Source: Aeromicrobium terrae (GTDB taxonomy: Bacteria; Actinomycetota; Actinomycetes; Propionibacteriales; Nocardioidaceae). Taken from it: 64,000 nucleotides of DNA. A program made the translations under genes and the position numbers. The notes under the pieces were generated by a model. It did no database searches and had not been told where the DNA came from. It worked only from the letters and a program-made list of their open reading frames with translations. Shown here piece after piece: positions 38,867 to 48,313 of the stretch. Location of the stretch: contig NZ_VDUX01000004.1 of NCBI RefSeq assembly GCF_008039565.1, forward strand, positions 342,568 through 406,567. The letters run 5' to 3'. Position 1 is the first letter of the stretch. Every line of letters starts with the position of its first letter.

Positions 38867-41200
38867 GTGGCGCGGTCCTCGGGTGAGACCGTCAGCATCG
38901 GCGGGCATCGTCTCCGCCTCACGCACCTGGACAAGGTGCTGTACCCCGAGACGGGCACTACGAAGGCCGACGTCATCCGGTACTACGTCGAGATCGCGCC
39001 GTACATGCTGCCGCACGTGGCCGACCGCGCCGCGACGCGGAAGCGGTGGGTCGACGGCGTCGGCACCGCCGACAAGCCGGGCCAGGTGTTCTTCGAGAAG
39101 AACCTGCCGGACTCGGCGCCGAGCTGGATCCGGCGGGCGTCGATCCAGCACAAGACGAGCCGTAACAGCTACGTCGTCATCGACTCCGAGGCCGTGCTCG
39201 CATGGCTGGGCCAGATGGCGGCGCTGGAGATCCACGTCCCGCAGTGGCGCGTCGGCCCGCACGGCAAGCAGCTGAACCCGGACCGGTTCGTGCTCGACCT
39301 CGACCCCGGGCCGGGCGCCGGGCTGCCGGAGTGCGTCGAGGTCGCGAAGAAGGCCAGGAAGATGCTGTCCGACCTCGGCCTCGACGCGTACCCGGTGACG
39401 TCGGGCAGCAAAGGCATCCACCTGTACGCCGGCCTCGACGGCAGCCACGACGCCGACTACGTCAACGCGTTCGCGAAGCAGTTCGCCGAGGCGCTGGAGA
39501 GCGAGCTGCCCGACCTCGTCGTCAGCACGCAGAAGAAGTCGCTGCGCGGCGGCAAGGTGCTGGCCGACTGGAGCCAGAACAACAAGGCCAAGACCACGAT
39601 CGCGCCGTACTCCCTGCGCGGGCGGCTCGAGCCCACCGTCGCGGTGCCGCGGACGTGGAAGGAGCTGAACGATCCCGACCTGCGGCACCTCACCTACGAC
39701 GAGGTGCTGGAGCGGATGAAGCGCCGGAAGGACCCGCTCGCCCCTTTAGGACGTGAGTCGGCCGGCGGTGAGGTCAGGACCGACAAGCTCACGCTGTACC
39801 GGTCGAAGCGGGACGCGTCCAAGACTCCGGAGCCGGTGCCCGAGGAGTCGCCGCTCCCGGGTGACGGGAACGCGTTCGTCATCCAGGAGCATCATGCGAG
39901 CCGGCTGCACTGGGACTTCCGGCTCGAGCACGACGGCGTGCTGGTCTCGTGGGCGCTGCCCAAGGGCGTGCCCACCGACCCGAAGCAGAACCACCTCGCC
40001 GTGCAGACCGAGGACCACCCGCTGGAGTACGGCACCTTCGAGGGCACGATCCCGAAGGGGGAGTACGGCGGCGGTGAGGTGACCATCTGGGACACGGGCA
40101 CCTACGAGCTGGAGAAGTGGCGCCGGAACGAGGTCATCGTGACGCTCACCGGTCGCCCCGGCGGCGGGCTGGGCAAGCCGCGACGGCTCGCGCTCATCAA
40201 GACCGGCGAGAACTGGTTGATCCACCTGATGAAGGACCAGGGCACGGTCAAGCCGTCCACGCCGCCGCCCGCTGCGAAGGGCGAGGCGATCAAGCCGATG
40301 CTGGCGTCCGCCGGCGACGCGGTCGACGTCGACGACGGCAACGACTGGGCGTTCGAGATGAAGTGGGACGGATATCGCGCGATCGCGGTCTGCGACGGCG
40401 ACGCGGTGACCCTCTACAGCCGCTCCGGCAAGAACATGAGCGCCGACTACCCCGGGGTCGCCACGGCGCTCGCGGCGAAGAACCTGCCCGACACGGTGCT
40501 CGACGGCGAGGTGGTGGCCATCGGCCCGAACGGGGCGCCGTCGTTCGGTCGCCTGCAGAACGGCCAGGAACCCATCCGCTACTTCGTCTTCGACGTGCTC
40601 CGCCACGACGGCACGGGCTTCATGAACGACCCGTACACCGAGCGCCGGGACGTGCTGGCCGGCATCGACCTCGAGTCGGACGCGGTCAAGGTGCCGGTGG
40701 CGTTCGAGGGGTCGCTCGAGGACGCCATCGAGTCGAGCAAGGAGCTCGGTCTGGAGGGCGTCGTCGCCAAGCGGCTGGAGAGCCGGTACCGCAGCGGCAC
40801 CCGGTCGTCGTCGTGGATCAAGATCAAGCACCAGCGCATGCAGGAGGTCGTGATCGTCGGCTGGCGACCGGGCAAGGGCAACCGTCAGGGCGCCATCGGG
40901 TCGCTGCTGCTCGCGGTGCCGGGCGACGACGGTCTCGTCTACGCGGGTCGGGTCGGCACCGGGTTCTCGGCGAAGATCCTCGACGACCTCGCGGCCAAGC
41001 TCCAACCGCTCGAGCGGAAGACGTCACCGGTCGACGGTGACCTGCCGCGCGAGGTCACGCGCGACGCGCACTGGGTGCGTCCGTCGCTCGTCGGCGAGGT
41101 GACCTTCGGCGAGTGGACCTCCGACGGGAACCTCCGCCACCCGGTGTGGCGCGGACTACGGCCCGACAAGAAGCCTGAGGACGTCCGGATCGAGTCCTGA
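38867..41200 (+). CDS. ligD: Multifunctional DNA ligase LigD (POL-PE-LIG)
   Basis: 777 residues. Polymerase/primase domain about 10-290 with the metal motif LDLDPG; 3'-phosphoesterase domain about 335-460 with HHASRLHWDFRLE; ATP-dependent ligase domain about 490-777 with nucleotidyl lysine K499 in EMKWDGYRA and a C-terminal OB fold. The order is that of mycobacterial LigD. The GTG start lies one base after the ku stop. A second, stand-alone polymerase-domain gene lies at 50016. Confidence 0.97.
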   Translation: MARSSGETVSIGGHRLRLTHLDKVLYPETGTTKADVIRYYVEIAPYMLPHVADRAATRKRWVDGVGTADKPGQVFFEKNLPDSAPSWIRRASIQHKTSRNSYVVIDSEAVLAWLGQMAALEIHVPQWRVGPHGKQLNPDRFVLDLDPGPGAGLPECVEVAKKARKMLSDLGLDAYPVTSGSKGIHLYAGLDGSHDADYVNAFAKQFAEALESELPDLVVSTQKKSLRGGKVLADWSQNNKAKTTIAPYSLRGRLEPTVAVPRTWKELNDPDLRHLTYDEVLERMKRRKDPLAPLGRESAGGEVRTDKLTLYRSKRDASKTPEPVPEESPLPGDGNAFVIQEHHASRLHWDFRLEHDGVLVSWALPKGVPTDPKQNHLAVQTEDHPLEYGTFEGTIPKGEYGGGEVTIWDTGTYELEKWRRNEVIVTLTGRPGGGLGKPRRLALIKTGENWLIHLMKDQGTVKPSTPPPAAKGEAIKPMLASAGDAVDVDDGNDWAFEMKWDGYRAIAVCDGDAVTLYSRSGKNMSADYPGVATALAAKNLPDTVLDGEVVAIGPNGAPSFGRLQNGQEPIRYFVFDVLRHDGTGFMNDPYTERRDVLAGIDLESDAVKVPVAFEGSLEDAIESSKELGLEGVVAKRLESRYRSGTRSSSWIKIKHQRMQEVVIVGWRPGKGNRQGAIGSLLLAVPGDDGLVYAGRVGTGFSAKILDDLAAKLQPLERKTSPVDGDLPREVTRDAHWVRPSLVGEVTFGEWTSDGNLRHPVWRGLRPDKKPEDVRIES

Positions 41201-41327
41201 CGCGCAGCCCTGGACCTCCGGGGCTTAGGGTGGACGTGATCGGTTGAGATGCCAGCCGGACACGCACCATCCGGAAGGGCGGCCTCGACCTCGCGGTCCC
41301 GGCCCGTGACCTCATGCCTCGAGACCT

Positions 41328-41750
41328 CTACGATCCGTCCGACATCCACTCCTCGACCAGCTCGCCAGCTGGTGCCGGGTTCTCCACGTGCCGCACCACC
41401 TCGGCGGCGAGACGCTCCGGCTCGACCCCGCTCTCGTGCCACAGCAGCGCGACGCCTCTGCCGGCGGCGCACGTCCGGCACATGCTCCGCACCGACGCCA
41501 CGGCGTCGCGGCCGTTGTCGGCGCTGCTCAGCACCACCACGGGGTCGTCTCCGTCGTCGTCGCGGAGGTCTCGCAGCGCCGCGGCTCCTGCGGCCGTGTC
41601 CAGGTCGGCCACCGCGTCGTGGCCGGAGCCGATCCAGCCGGTCTCGGCGGAGACGAGGTGCACGCGCTTGCCGCGCGCGGACAGCCCGTCGGCCACGGCC
41701 AGTCCGATGGTGTCGGCCTGCCCGAAGATCGTGATCGGTTCGGGGGTCAC
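41328..41750 (-). CDS. Hypothetical Rossmann-like protein
   Basis: 140 residues. ITIFGQADTIGLAVADGLSA looks like a dinucleotide-binding beta-alpha-beta, followed by VVVLSSADNGRDAVASVR, but no catalytic residues can be named. The GTG start has AGAGGAA 7 nt upstream, and a SigF-type promoter lies at 41788-41814. Divergent from the GAF-ANTAR regulator. No family recognised. Confidence 0.65.
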   Translation of the reverse strand: MTPEPITIFGQADTIGLAVADGLSARGKRVHLVSAETGWIGSGHDAVADLDTAAGAAALRDLRDDDGDDPVVVLSSADNGRDAVASVRSMCRTCAAGRGVALLWHESGVEPERLAAEVVRHVENPAPAGELVEEWMSDGS

Positions 41751-41787
41751 GAGTCCGTTCCTCTCTGGGGTGGTCGGCAGGTCAGAC

Positions 41788-41814
41788 GTACCCCTGGCCT
41801 CGACCTCCCAAACC
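41788..41814 (-). promoter_or_regulatory. SigF/SigB-type promoter for the Rossmann-like gene
   Basis: Read on the minus strand: GGTTT (41814-41810), 16-nt spacer, GGGTAC (41793-41788), with the GTG and its ribosome-binding site 37 nt downstream. Both boxes are perfect matches; the spacer is at the upper end of the range. Confidence 0.65.
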
Positions 41815-41846
41815 GGTCGTATGCTGGCCGCGACCTGGACCTTCCG

Positions 41847-42557
41847 ATGAACCGGGGGCAAGCGCTCGTGACCGACTTCTTCTCCGAGATGGTGCTGGAG
41901 CTGCACGACCACGCCGACCCGGAGCGCACGGTGGAGGGCATTGTCTCCTGGGCGCAGCGAGCCGCCGAGTGCACCGACGCGGGCATCATGCTCGTCCACG
42001 CCCGGAACCGGATCGAGACCGCTGTGGCCACGTCGCCGCGCGTCACTGAGGCGCACGACCTGCAGATCAAGCACGGTGAGGGGCCCTGCCTCGAGGCGCT
42101 CGAGGACGGCGAGGCCTACATGAGCGGCGACGTCGAGCACGACACGCGCTTTCCGAAGTGGGGGCCGTCCGTGGCGAAGCTGGGCTACCACAGCGTGCTG
42201 AGCCTCCCGCTCGCCACGCGGGCACGCAAGTACGGGTCGCTCAACCTCTACGCCGAGACTCACGACGCGTTCGACGAAGACGACTTCGCCGTGACCCAGA
42301 TCTTCTCCCGTCACGCTGCGGTCGCCCTCGCGGCTGCCCACGAGCAGCACGGGCTCCAGGTGGCCATCGACGCGCGCAAGCTCATCGGCCAGGCGCAGGG
42401 CATCCTCATGGAGCGCTTCGACATCGACGCCGACCGCGCGTTCGACTTCCTCCGCCGACAGTCGCAGGACCACAACATCAAGCTGCGTGACGTCGCCGCG
42501 TGGATCGTGAAGCACCGCACCGATCGCGCCGCTGGTCCCCCGGTCCGCAACAGCTGA
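41847..42557 (+). CDS. GAF-ANTAR RNA-binding regulator
   Basis: 236 residues. A GAF sensor domain (about 20-165, with KHGEGPCLEAL and YHSVLSLPL) is followed by an ANTAR domain (about 175-228, ARKLIGQAQGILMERF). ANTAR proteins bind paired RNA hairpins and prevent transcription termination. No histidine kinase is adjacent, so the GAF ligand probably provides the signal. The ATG lacks a good ribosome-binding site; a GTG 21 bp on is possible. Confidence 0.88.
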   Translation: MNRGQALVTDFFSEMVLELHDHADPERTVEGIVSWAQRAAECTDAGIMLVHARNRIETAVATSPRVTEAHDLQIKHGEGPCLEALEDGEAYMSGDVEHDTRFPKWGPSVAKLGYHSVLSLPLATRARKYGSLNLYAETHDAFDEDDFAVTQIFSRHAAVALAAAHEQHGLQVAIDARKLIGQAQGILMERFDIDADRAFDFLRRQSQDHNIKLRDVAAWIVKHRTDRAAGPPVRNS

Positions 42558-42593
42558 GCACTCCCGCCGGGTCGCACCCGGTGTTACAGTTTT

Positions 42594-42618
42594 CTGACAC
42601 GTGTAGCCGAACTGTCAG
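42594..42618. promoter_or_regulatory. Inverted repeat upstream of the paaX-like gene
   Basis: CTGACA (42594-42599) and TGTCAG (42613-42618) are perfect arms 13 nt apart, centred about 20 bp before the GTG start. The spacing of about two helical turns between half-site centres fits an autoregulatory operator of the PaaX-like protein. Confidence 0.5.
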
Positions 42619-42626
42619 GATCGACC

Positions 42627-43343
42627 GTGACGCTGACCGCCGCTCCGGCGCTCACCACCCGCTCCGTCGTGCTGAGCCTCCTGCTCGGCGCGCACCCGGG
42701 ACGCCTGCCCGCGCGCGACCTCGTCGCGATGGGCGAGGAGTTCGGCGTCGCCCCGGCCACCACGCGCGTCACGTTGTCACGTCTCGTCGCCGCCCGTGAC
42801 CTCGTCAACGACGGCGCCACGTACTCGCTGAGCGAGCGTCACCTGCGCCGCCAGGCCGCGCAGGACGAGGCGCTCGCGCCGCGGGTCGGGCCGTACGACG
42901 GGTCCTGGACCGTGCTGGTGGTCACCGCCACCGGTCGCGACGCCGCGAGCCGCGCCGGGCTGCGGGCCGACCTGCGCCGCTGGCGGCTGGCCGAGCTGCG
43001 CGAAGGGGTCTGGATGCGGCCCGCCAACGTCGCCACACCCGTGGCCGACGACGGGCTGGTGACCCTCCGCTCCTACCCCGACGACGACCGCGCGCTCGTC
43101 GCTCAGCTGTGGGACCTCGACGCGTGGGTCGCCACCGCCGACGAGCTGCTCGCGGCCGCCGACCCGTCGGGCCCGCTGCGCGACCGCTTCGTGGCCAACG
43201 CCGCCATCGTCCGCCACCTGCGCGCCGACCCGCTGCTGCCGACCGAGCTCCGGCCCGACCGCTGGCCCGCCGACCACCTCCGCTCCGTCTACGACGACTT
43301 CCGCTCCGAGCTCACCGCTCTACGCACCGAGGAGAAGACATGA
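42627..43343 (+). CDS. PaaX-family regulator
   Basis: 238 residues. Winged-helix N-terminus (LLLGAHPGRLPARDLVAM, then APATTRVTLSRLVA) and the PaaX ferredoxin-like C-terminal region (WTVLVVTATGRDAASRAGLR, EGVWMRPAN). PaaX proteins usually sense aryl- or acyl-CoA esters. Because the two following genes encode an acyl-CoA dehydrogenase and a crotonase, with a 4-bp ATGA overlap to the first, this one probably senses their acyl-CoA substrate. It is not next to phenylacetate genes. Confidence 0.85.
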   Translation: MTLTAAPALTTRSVVLSLLLGAHPGRLPARDLVAMGEEFGVAPATTRVTLSRLVAARDLVNDGATYSLSERHLRRQAAQDEALAPRVGPYDGSWTVLVVTATGRDAASRAGLRADLRRWRLAELREGVWMRPANVATPVADDGLVTLRSYPDDDRALVAQLWDLDAWVATADELLAAADPSGPLRDRFVANAAIVRHLRADPLLPTELRPDRWPADHLRSVYDDFRSELTALRTEEKT

Positions 43344-44974
43344 CCACCACGCACGAGGTGACGAACCAGGTCCCGCCCCTGGTCGACTACGACGCCTCCG
43401 ACTACGCCCCGTACGCCGAGGCCCTCACCCGCGCAGGGGCCACGGACGCGCACGACCGCATCCACCGCATCGGCGTCGAGGCCGGCTCCGCCGAGGTGCA
43501 GCACCTGGGCGACCTGGCCGAGCGCAACAAGCCGATCCTGCACACGCACGATCGGTACGGGAACCGGATCGACCAGGTGGAGTACGACCCGAGCTACCAC
43601 GAGCTGATGCGCCGGGCCGTCGGGTTCGGCTTGCACGGGGCGCCGTGGGCCAGCGACGACCCGCACGCGCACCTCGAGCGCGCGCTCGGCATGAGCATCT
43701 GGATGCAGACCGACGCCGGCCACGGCTGCCCGATCTCGATGACGTACGCCGCCGTCCCGGCGCTCCGCGTCGACCCGGCGCTGGCGGCCCAGTACGAGCC
43801 TGGCCTGAGCAACCGCGCGTACGACCCGTCCTTCGCGGCACCGGCCGGCAAGGCGGGCCTGATCGCCGGCATGTCGATGACCGAGAAGCAGGGCGGCTCG
43901 GACGTCCGCGCCAACACCACCCGCGCCGTCGAGCAGCCGGACGGCACCTACCGGCTGACCGGCCACAAGTGGTTCACCTCGGCGCCGATGTCGGACATCC
44001 TGCTGACCCTCGCGCAGACCGATGCCGGCGTCACCTGCTTCGTGCTCCCGCGCGTGCTCCCCGACGGAACGCCCAACGCCATCGCGCTGCAGCGCCTGAA
44101 GGACAAGCTCGGCAACCGCTCCAACGCGAGCAGCGAGATCGAGTACGACGGGGCCGTCGGCTGGCGGCTCGGCGACGAGGGCCGCGGCGTCCGCACCATC
44201 ATCGAGATGGTCAACATGACCCGGCTCGACTGCACGATCGGCTCGGCGTCGAGCATGCGCGTCGGGGTGCAGCAGGCGGCGCACCACGCGGTGCACCGCT
44301 CGGCCTTCGGCAAGGCGATCGTCGACCAGCCGCTGATGCGCAACGTGCTCGCCGACCTCGCCGTCGAGGCGGAGGCGTCGAGCACGGTCGCGCTGTGGCT
44401 CGGCGACCTCACCGATCAGGCGCTCGCCGGCGACGAGCGCGCCATCGCGCTGCGGCGGATCGGGCTCGCGGTCTCGAAGTACTACGTCTGCAAGCGGGCG
44501 CCGATGCACGCGGCCGAGGCGCTGGAGTGCCTGGGCGGCAACGGCTACATCGAGGACTCGCGCATGCCGCGCCTGTTCCGCGAGTCCCCGCTGATGAGCA
44601 TCTGGGAGGGCTCCGGCAACGTCGCTGCGCTCGACACGCTGCGCGCGGTCGGCCGGCAGCCGGAGACGCTGACGGCGCTGTTCGACGAGCTCGACGCCGC
44701 GTCCGGGTCCGACGTCCGGCTCGACGCGTTCGTCTCCGAGCTGAAGGCCGACTTCGCCGACCTGGAGACGCTGGAGCACCGGGCCCGTCGGGTCGTCGGC
44801 GACCTGGCGCTCGCGCTGCAGGGCTCGCTGCTGGTGCGGTTCGGCCACCCGGCCGTCGCCGACGCGTTCGCGGCGACCCGCCTCGACCGCGACTGGGGCA
44901 CGGTGTTCGGCACCCTGCCGACCGGCCTCGACCTCGCGCCGATCATCGAGCGCGCCACCCCCAAGGTCGGCTGA
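43340..44974 (+). CDS. AidB-like acyl-CoA dehydrogenase
   Basis: 544 residues. SMTEKQGGSDVRANTTRA, the flavin loop and RLKDKLGNRSNASSEIEYDGA are hallmarks of the AidB branch of the ACAD superfamily; LECLGGNGYIEDSRMPRLFRES is conserved there too. Escherichia coli AidB is an alkylation-response flavoprotein. The pairing here with a crotonase and a PaaX regulator argues for a metabolic dehydrogenase. Overlaps both neighbours. Confidence 0.88.
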   Translation: MTTTHEVTNQVPPLVDYDASDYAPYAEALTRAGATDAHDRIHRIGVEAGSAEVQHLGDLAERNKPILHTHDRYGNRIDQVEYDPSYHELMRRAVGFGLHGAPWASDDPHAHLERALGMSIWMQTDAGHGCPISMTYAAVPALRVDPALAAQYEPGLSNRAYDPSFAAPAGKAGLIAGMSMTEKQGGSDVRANTTRAVEQPDGTYRLTGHKWFTSAPMSDILLTLAQTDAGVTCFVLPRVLPDGTPNAIALQRLKDKLGNRSNASSEIEYDGAVGWRLGDEGRGVRTIIEMVNMTRLDCTIGSASSMRVGVQQAAHHAVHRSAFGKAIVDQPLMRNVLADLAVEAEASSTVALWLGDLTDQALAGDERAIALRRIGLAVSKYYVCKRAPMHAAEALECLGGNGYIEDSRMPRLFRESPLMSIWEGSGNVAALDTLRAVGRQPETLTALFDELDAASGSDVRLDAFVSELKADFADLETLEHRARRVVGDLALALQGSLLVRFGHPAVADAFAATRLDRDWGTVFGTLPTGLDLAPIIERATPKVG

Positions 44975-45969
44975 TGAGCGACCACCCCGCGCCCTGGCGC
45001 GACAGCTGGACGGAGGGCGACGAGTCGCCGTTCGCCGGGCGTGAGTCATCCGCTCCGGAGCCTGAGTACCGCACGCTGACGTACGAGGTGACCGGGCGGA
45101 TCGCCCGCATCACGTTCAACCGGCCGGAGCGCGGCAACGCGATCACGGTCGACACGCCGATCGACCTGGCCGCTGCCGTGGAGCGCGCCGATCTCGACCC
45201 GCGCGTCCACGTGATCGTCGTGTCCGGTCGCGGCACCGGGTTCTGCGGCGGGTACGACCTGTCGATCTTCGCGGAGAACGGCGGCCGTCCCGACGACACC
45301 GTCGACGACCTCACCGGCACGGCCGTCGACCCCGTCGTGCAGGCCAACAACCACGACCCGTCGGGCACGTGGGACCCGATGCTCGACTACGCGATGATGA
45401 GCCGCTTCAACCGCGGGTTCTCGAGCCTGCTGCACGCGAACAAGCCGACCGTCGCCAAGCTGCACGGCTTCTGCGTCGCGGGCGGCACGGACATCGCCCT
45501 GTACGCCGACCAGATCATCTGCGCCGACGACACCAAGATCGGATACCCGCCCACCCGCGTCTGGGGCGTCCCGGCCGCGGGCATGTGGGCGCACCGGCTC
45601 GGAGACGCTCGGGCCAAGCGGCTGCTGCTCACCGGCGACTGCCTGTCCGGCAAGCAGGCGGAGGAGTGGGGCCTGGCCGTCGAGTCGTGCCCGGCCGACC
45701 AGCTCGACGAGCGCACCGAAGCCCTGCTCGAGCGGATCGCGATGATGCCGGTGAACCAGCTGATGATGGTCAAGCTCGCGATGAACAGCGCGCTGCTCGC
45801 CCAGGGCACTGCGACGTCACAGATGATCAGCACCGTGTTCGACGGCATCTCCCGCCACACCCGCGAGGGCTACGCGTTCCAGCAGCGGGCAGCCGACGTC
45901 GGCTTCCGCGAGGTGGTCAAGGAGCGCGACGAGGCCTTCGGCGACCACGGCCTCCCCGGCAAGCCCTGA
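44974..45969 (+). CDS. Crotonase-family enoyl-CoA hydratase
   Basis: 331 residues. GRGTGFCGGYDLSIF and KLHGFCVAGGTDIALYAD supply the two oxyanion-hole strands of the crotonase fold. A 30-residue insertion around GGRPDDTVDDLTG is longer than in a minimal EchA. Expected to hydrate the enoyl-CoA made by the dehydrogenase upstream. The ATG shares one base with the upstream stop. Its own TGA lies inside the repeat at 45966-46073. Confidence 0.87.
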   Translation: MSDHPAPWRDSWTEGDESPFAGRESSAPEPEYRTLTYEVTGRIARITFNRPERGNAITVDTPIDLAAAVERADLDPRVHVIVVSGRGTGFCGGYDLSIFAENGGRPDDTVDDLTGTAVDPVVQANNHDPSGTWDPMLDYAMMSRFNRGFSSLLHANKPTVAKLHGFCVAGGTDIALYADQIICADDTKIGYPPTRVWGVPAAGMWAHRLGDARAKRLLLTGDCLSGKQAEEWGLAVESCPADQLDERTEALLERIAMMPVNQLMMVKLAMNSALLAQGTATSQMISTVFDGISRHTREGYAFQQRAADVGFREVVKERDEAFGDHGLPGKP

Positions 45970-46073
45970 TCTCGATACACCTGCTCGCAGAGCTCGCAGG
46001 CACTCGATCAGCGGGTTCCGGTGGTCGAGTGCGCCCGCGAGCGCCAGCGAGCTGGGCGTGTATCGAGACCACT
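45966..46073. repeat. REP-like doublet at a convergent 3' junction
   Basis: Hairpin 1 (CTGAT 45966-45970 ... ATCAG 46007-46011, with inner CCTGCTCGCAG/GCTCGCAGG) and hairpin 2 (GGTGGTCGAG from 46020 ... TATCGAGACCAC to 46072). The stop codons of both the crotonase and the convergent propeller gene lie at its edges. Same family as 7591-7685 and the array at 63668. Confidence 0.85.
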
Positions 46074-47568
46074 AGTTGTCGCGCAGGGCCACGAGCCCGC
46101 CGAGCACGCCGACGTACGCGGTGCCGTCCGGGCCGAGCGTGATGGGCGCGTAGTTGTTGTTGAACCCGAGGCCGTTGCCGGCGCGCTTCTTGAACACCGT
46201 CTGGCCGGTGCGCCAGTCGATGGCGGTGAAGTACCAGTTGTCCTGGAGCAGGCCCGGCAGCTTTGGCTTCGTGTACGCGTAGAGCAAGCCGTTGGCGAGC
46301 GACACCTTCGGCACGACGGTGGGTGAGATCTCGTCGCTGTGCCAGACCCGGGTGCAGGTGCGCGCGTCGGGATCGACGTCGATGCGCTCGAGCCCGGGCT
46401 TCGTGGTGCGGCCGCCGATCGTCGTCGTCGGGCCGCGGTAGCCGTAGTTGTTCTCCACCACGATCGAGCGGTGCGCGACGACGAGCGAGTTGTCGGTGGA
46501 GCTGGCGCCCTTCTCGAAGACCGGGATGCGGCAGACCTCGCGGTCGCCGGTCACGTCGCGGCCACGCTGGTAGACGACGACGTTCACCGGGTCGGCGTTG
46601 TCGGTGATGGTGATGAGGCCGTCGTCCATCAGCGTCGGCGTGGTGCCGGAGCCGGCCTGCGTCTGGCCGGGCTTCGTCCTGCCGTCGTTGTCGTAGTCCT
46701 GGCGCCAGGTGACGGTCGGGGTGCCGTCGGCCGCGGCGTCGAAGCGGTAGAGCGCGTCGTCGGTGACGATGTAGACGCCGCCGTCCTCGCCGATCGCGAA
46801 CGAGTTGCCGACGTGCTCGCCGGTGCGCAGGATCTTGACGCTCGCGTCGTCGCGGTCGATGGTGCCGACGACACCGTCGACGGTGACGAACCACAGACGC
46901 CCCGACCAGTCCGGCAGCGCGGAGATGATCTTGTCGCGGCGCTTCACGTACCCGTTGAGGTTCACGTCGCGGACGGTGGTGAGCTTCGGCGCACCGTTCG
47001 CGTCGGACGTGGTGACGGTGAGCATGTGCCGGTTCGTGGTGCCGAGCACCGCGCGGTCCTGCTCGTCGAGGTAGAAGTAGCCGCCGCCGGTGAAGTCCCC
47101 GAACAGCTTCGTCGGGCTGGTGGTCAGCAGGTCGCGACGCGGGAGCACCTTGGACGCGAGCGTCTTGAGGGTGACCGGGTCCATGATGCGCAGCGTCGGG
47201 CCGGTGACGCCGACGCACACCGAGACGATCCGGCCGTGCGAGTCGAACGTGACGGACGCGCAGTCGGCGACGAGGAACGTCGACGTGACCGTCATGTCGT
47301 GGCCGAGCGGGCCGGGGCCGGTGTACGCGTCGGTCTGGTAGGCGTCGTCGTGGATGTTCGAGAGACCGTCCGGCGCCATGAACGGGTGCTGCGGGACGGT
47401 GGTGCCGGCGATCGGGTTCGGCGTCGCGGGCGAGCCGACGAAGTCCGGCGGCTTCGGCCCGAGGCCGGGAGTGTCGGGGATCGGCGCGGCCCCGGCGCTC
47501 ACCGCACCCAGCACGAGCGCGGCCGCCGACAGACCGACCGCCAGGGTCGTGCGTCGCAGGCTGGCCAT
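46072..47568 (-). CDS. Secreted propeller-like protein of unknown function
   Basis: 498 residues. A signal peptide (LRRTTLAVGLSAAALVLGA, cleavage near AGAAP) is followed by repeated short strands of the PQQ/beta-propeller sort (FAIGEDGGVYIVTDDALYRF, ITLGPDGTAYVGVLGGLVAL). No catalytic residues recognised. TAGCGT lies 7 nt before the ATG (leaderless). Probably a surface or periplasmic binding protein or oxidoreductase scaffold. Confidence 0.75.
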   Translation of the reverse strand: MASLRRTTLAVGLSAAALVLGAVSAGAAPIPDTPGLGPKPPDFVGSPATPNPIAGTTVPQHPFMAPDGLSNIHDDAYQTDAYTGPGPLGHDMTVTSTFLVADCASVTFDSHGRIVSVCVGVTGPTLRIMDPVTLKTLASKVLPRRDLLTTSPTKLFGDFTGGGYFYLDEQDRAVLGTTNRHMLTVTTSDANGAPKLTTVRDVNLNGYVKRRDKIISALPDWSGRLWFVTVDGVVGTIDRDDASVKILRTGEHVGNSFAIGEDGGVYIVTDDALYRFDAAADGTPTVTWRQDYDNDGRTKPGQTQAGSGTTPTLMDDGLITITDNADPVNVVVYQRGRDVTGDREVCRIPVFEKGASSTDNSLVVAHRSIVVENNYGYRGPTTTIGGRTTKPGLERIDVDPDARTCTRVWHSDEISPTVVPKVSLANGLLYAYTKPKLPGLLQDNWYFTAIDWRTGQTVFKKRAGNGLGFNNNYAPITLGPDGTAYVGVLGGLVALRDN

Positions 47569-47637
47569 GGCTCGGACGCTAGCAGCGTGCAACCGGTTGG
47601 GGGCCTGGAACGACGGGTCACAGCCCTCGCGCTGAGT

Positions 47638-48309
47638 TCACCGACGGCCGAACAGGCGCCCCAGCCTCGAGCCCTTGGACACCGAGAACCCCGCGAGCGT
47701 GACGTCGAACGGATCGACCCGCCCGTCGTCCGGCATGCCGTCGTAGCCCTCGAGCACGAAGCCGAACAGGTGGTGCAGGCACGCCTCGCTGAGCTCGAGC
47801 GGGTGGAACGGGAACGGGTAGTCGTTATCCTCGTCGTCCGTGGCGGGATGCTCGCCGGCCCAGAACGGCTCCTCGAAGGCGAGGCGCTCGCCCAGGTCCT
47901 CGATGACGGCGCCACTCTCGCCACTGACGCTCAGGGCTCGCTGCAGGTCGCCGTCGGGACCCCAGACCCCGAGCGCGAACCAGTCGACGACGCTGTGCAT
48001 GGCGTGCGCGGACACCGAGCGCCCCGGGTACTCCGCCAGGAACCGGGCGTCCAGCTCCGACGGCCGGTCGCGGGCCACCTGATCCGTGCAAACCACGGCG
48101 ACCCCCGGCCACACGGCGGCGTAGACCATGCCGCGGTCCGGGATGCCGACCTCCGCCAGGGTCCGGTCCTCCGCGGGTGTCACCTCATGACCGGGGAAGA
48201 GGCGACGGACCAGCTCGTCCGTGGCGGCGCGGTCGAGCACCGGCTGCGCGGCCAGCACGCTCGCCACGTCACCGTCGGCGTAGCAGATCAACGAGCTCTT
48301 GGCGCCCAT
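47638..48309 (-). CDS. DUF6928 family protein
   Basis: 223 residues. The start MGAKSSLICYADGD is typical of DUF6928, a family of unknown function. The C-terminus has GFSVSKGSRLGRLFGRR. The ATG lies 4 bp after the stop of the reductase fusion gene, so the two share a transcript. Confidence 0.8.
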   Translation of the reverse strand: MGAKSSLICYADGDVASVLAAQPVLDRAATDELVRRLFPGHEVTPAEDRTLAEVGIPDRGMVYAAVWPGVAVVCTDQVARDRPSELDARFLAEYPGRSVSAHAMHSVVDWFALGVWGPDGDLQRALSVSGESGAVIEDLGERLAFEEPFWAGEHPATDDEDNDYPFPFHPLELSEACLHHLFGFVLEGYDGMPDDGRVDPFDVTLAGFSVSKGSRLGRLFGRR

Positions 48310-48313
48310 CCCG

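Noticed and set aside
41751..42515. Long minus-strand open frame through the GAF-ANTAR gene
   Set aside because: It is antisense to a well-conserved GAF-ANTAR protein; only the part from the GTG at 41750 downward has a ribosome-binding site and promoter.
42627..43343. Phenylacetate-pathway regulator
   Set aside because: The protein is PaaX-like, but no paa genes lie nearby and the coupled genes are an AidB-like dehydrogenase and a crotonase.
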